From Lagopus muta (lineage: Eukaryota > Chordata > Aves > Galliformes > Phasianidae), in assembly GCF_023343835.1 (NCBI RefSeq), contig NC_064447.1, positions 11,056,501-11,120,500 of the forward strand: DNA of 64,000 nucleotides, read 5' to 3'. The notes under the pieces are model-generated. The model worked only from the letters and a program-made list of their open reading frames with translations. It had not been told where the DNA came from and did not search any database. Position numbers and translations under genes: made by a program. Below are positions 63,478 to 64,000 of this stretch, in pieces. How positions within the stretch are numbered: position 1 is the stretch's first letter; each line of letters starts with the position of its first letter.

Positions 63478-63531
63478 ACCGGACTGTTACCAACACCCAC
63501 ACCCTTGTGATGAAACAAAACCCATAAATGC
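63478..63531 (+). promoter_or_regulatory. ACTB: Beta-actin mRNA zipcode (ZBP1/IGF2BP1 site)
   Basis: The 54 nt directly after the stop match the chicken beta-actin zipcode that sends the mRNA to the leading edge and to neuronal processes. Both ZBP1 contacts are intact: CGGAC near the start and ACACCC downstream. One base differs from the chicken element as I recall it (CACCCTTGTG here, CACCCCTGTG there). Confidence 0.9.
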
Positions 63532-64000
63532 GCATAAAACAAGACGAGATTGGCATGGCTTTATTTGTTTTTTCTTTTGGCGCTTGACTCAGGATTAAAA
63601 AACTGGAATGGTGAAGGTGTCAGCAGCAGTCTTAAAATGAAACATGTTGGAGCGAACGCCCCCAAAGTTCTACAATGCATCTGAGGACTTTGATTGTACA
63701 TTTGTTTCTTTTTTAATAGTCATTCCAAATATTGTTATAATGCATTGTTACAGGAAGTTACTCGCCTCTGTGAAGGCAACAGCCCAGCTGGGAGGAGCCG
63801 GTACCCATTACTGGTGTTAGATGATAATTGCTTGTCTGTAAATTATGTAACCCAACAAGTGTCTTTTTGTATCTTCCGCCTTAAAAACAAAACACACTTG
63901 ATCCTTTTTGATTTGTCAAGCAAGCGGGCTGTGTTCCCCAGTGATAGATGTGAATGAAGGCTTTACAGTCCCCCACAGTCTAGGAGTAAAGTGCCAGTAT
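63478..64000 (+). other. ACTB: ACTB 3' UTR (runs off the window)
   Basis: The UTR starts with the zipcode. It continues through a block conserved across vertebrates (about 63555-63632, containing GACTCAGGATTAAAA and ACTGGAATGGTGAAGGTG), then the AATAGTCATTCCAAAT region near 63714. No AATAAA that I would accept as the end appears before 64000, so the transcript probably finishes just outside. Confidence 0.9.

Overview
This window is vertebrate nuclear DNA from a bird, almost certainly a galliform. Large introns, GT-AG splice sites, CpG-island promoters and scattered tails of CR1 LINEs (the main avian retroelement) all point that way. The beta-actin promoter and first intron are clearly homologous to the well-known chicken beta-actin promoter. 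They carry enough substitutions and small indels against the chicken version as I remember it that a close relative of chicken (quail, turkey, guineafowl or similar) seems more likely than Gallus itself.

Layout. Positions 1-28512 hold no exon I can recognise and read as a large intron of RNF216 on the + strand, with degraded CR1 copies and one CpG-dense patch near 4.4-4.7 kb. The last four coding exons of RNF216, which encode the end of the RBR ubiquitin ligase module and the proline-rich tail, lie at 28513-38319. A long 3' UTR follows, to about 40.7 kb. FSCN1 (fascin-1) is complete on the - strand, with five coding exons between 48568 and 42782, and converges on RNF216 with only about 0.6 kb between the predicted 3' ends. 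About 11 kb of GC-rich intergenic DNA (48.6-59.6 kb) separates the divergent FSCN1 and ACTB promoters. It holds three degenerate minisatellites and several AT-rich islands with homeodomain-like and AP-1/Maf-like motifs. ACTB (cytoplasmic beta-actin) runs on the + strand from about 59.9 kb, with a complete 375-residue CDS in five coding exons. Its 3' UTR runs off the window end and begins with the 54-nt RNA-localisation zipcode.

The order ACTB-FSCN1-RNF216 and the alternating strands match the mammalian 7p22-type synteny block. Beta-actin forms filaments, fascin bundles them in filopodia, and RNF216 is an unrelated ubiquitin ligase. I found no rRNA, tRNA, CRISPR array, intact transposon or viral gene, and no convincing new biological system. 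The items most worth a second look are the one-base zipcode variant, the paired GTGCA-rich minisatellites, three miR-145-type sites in the FSCN1 3' UTR, the intergenic motif clusters, and a speculative nested two-exon ORF in the RNF216 intron.
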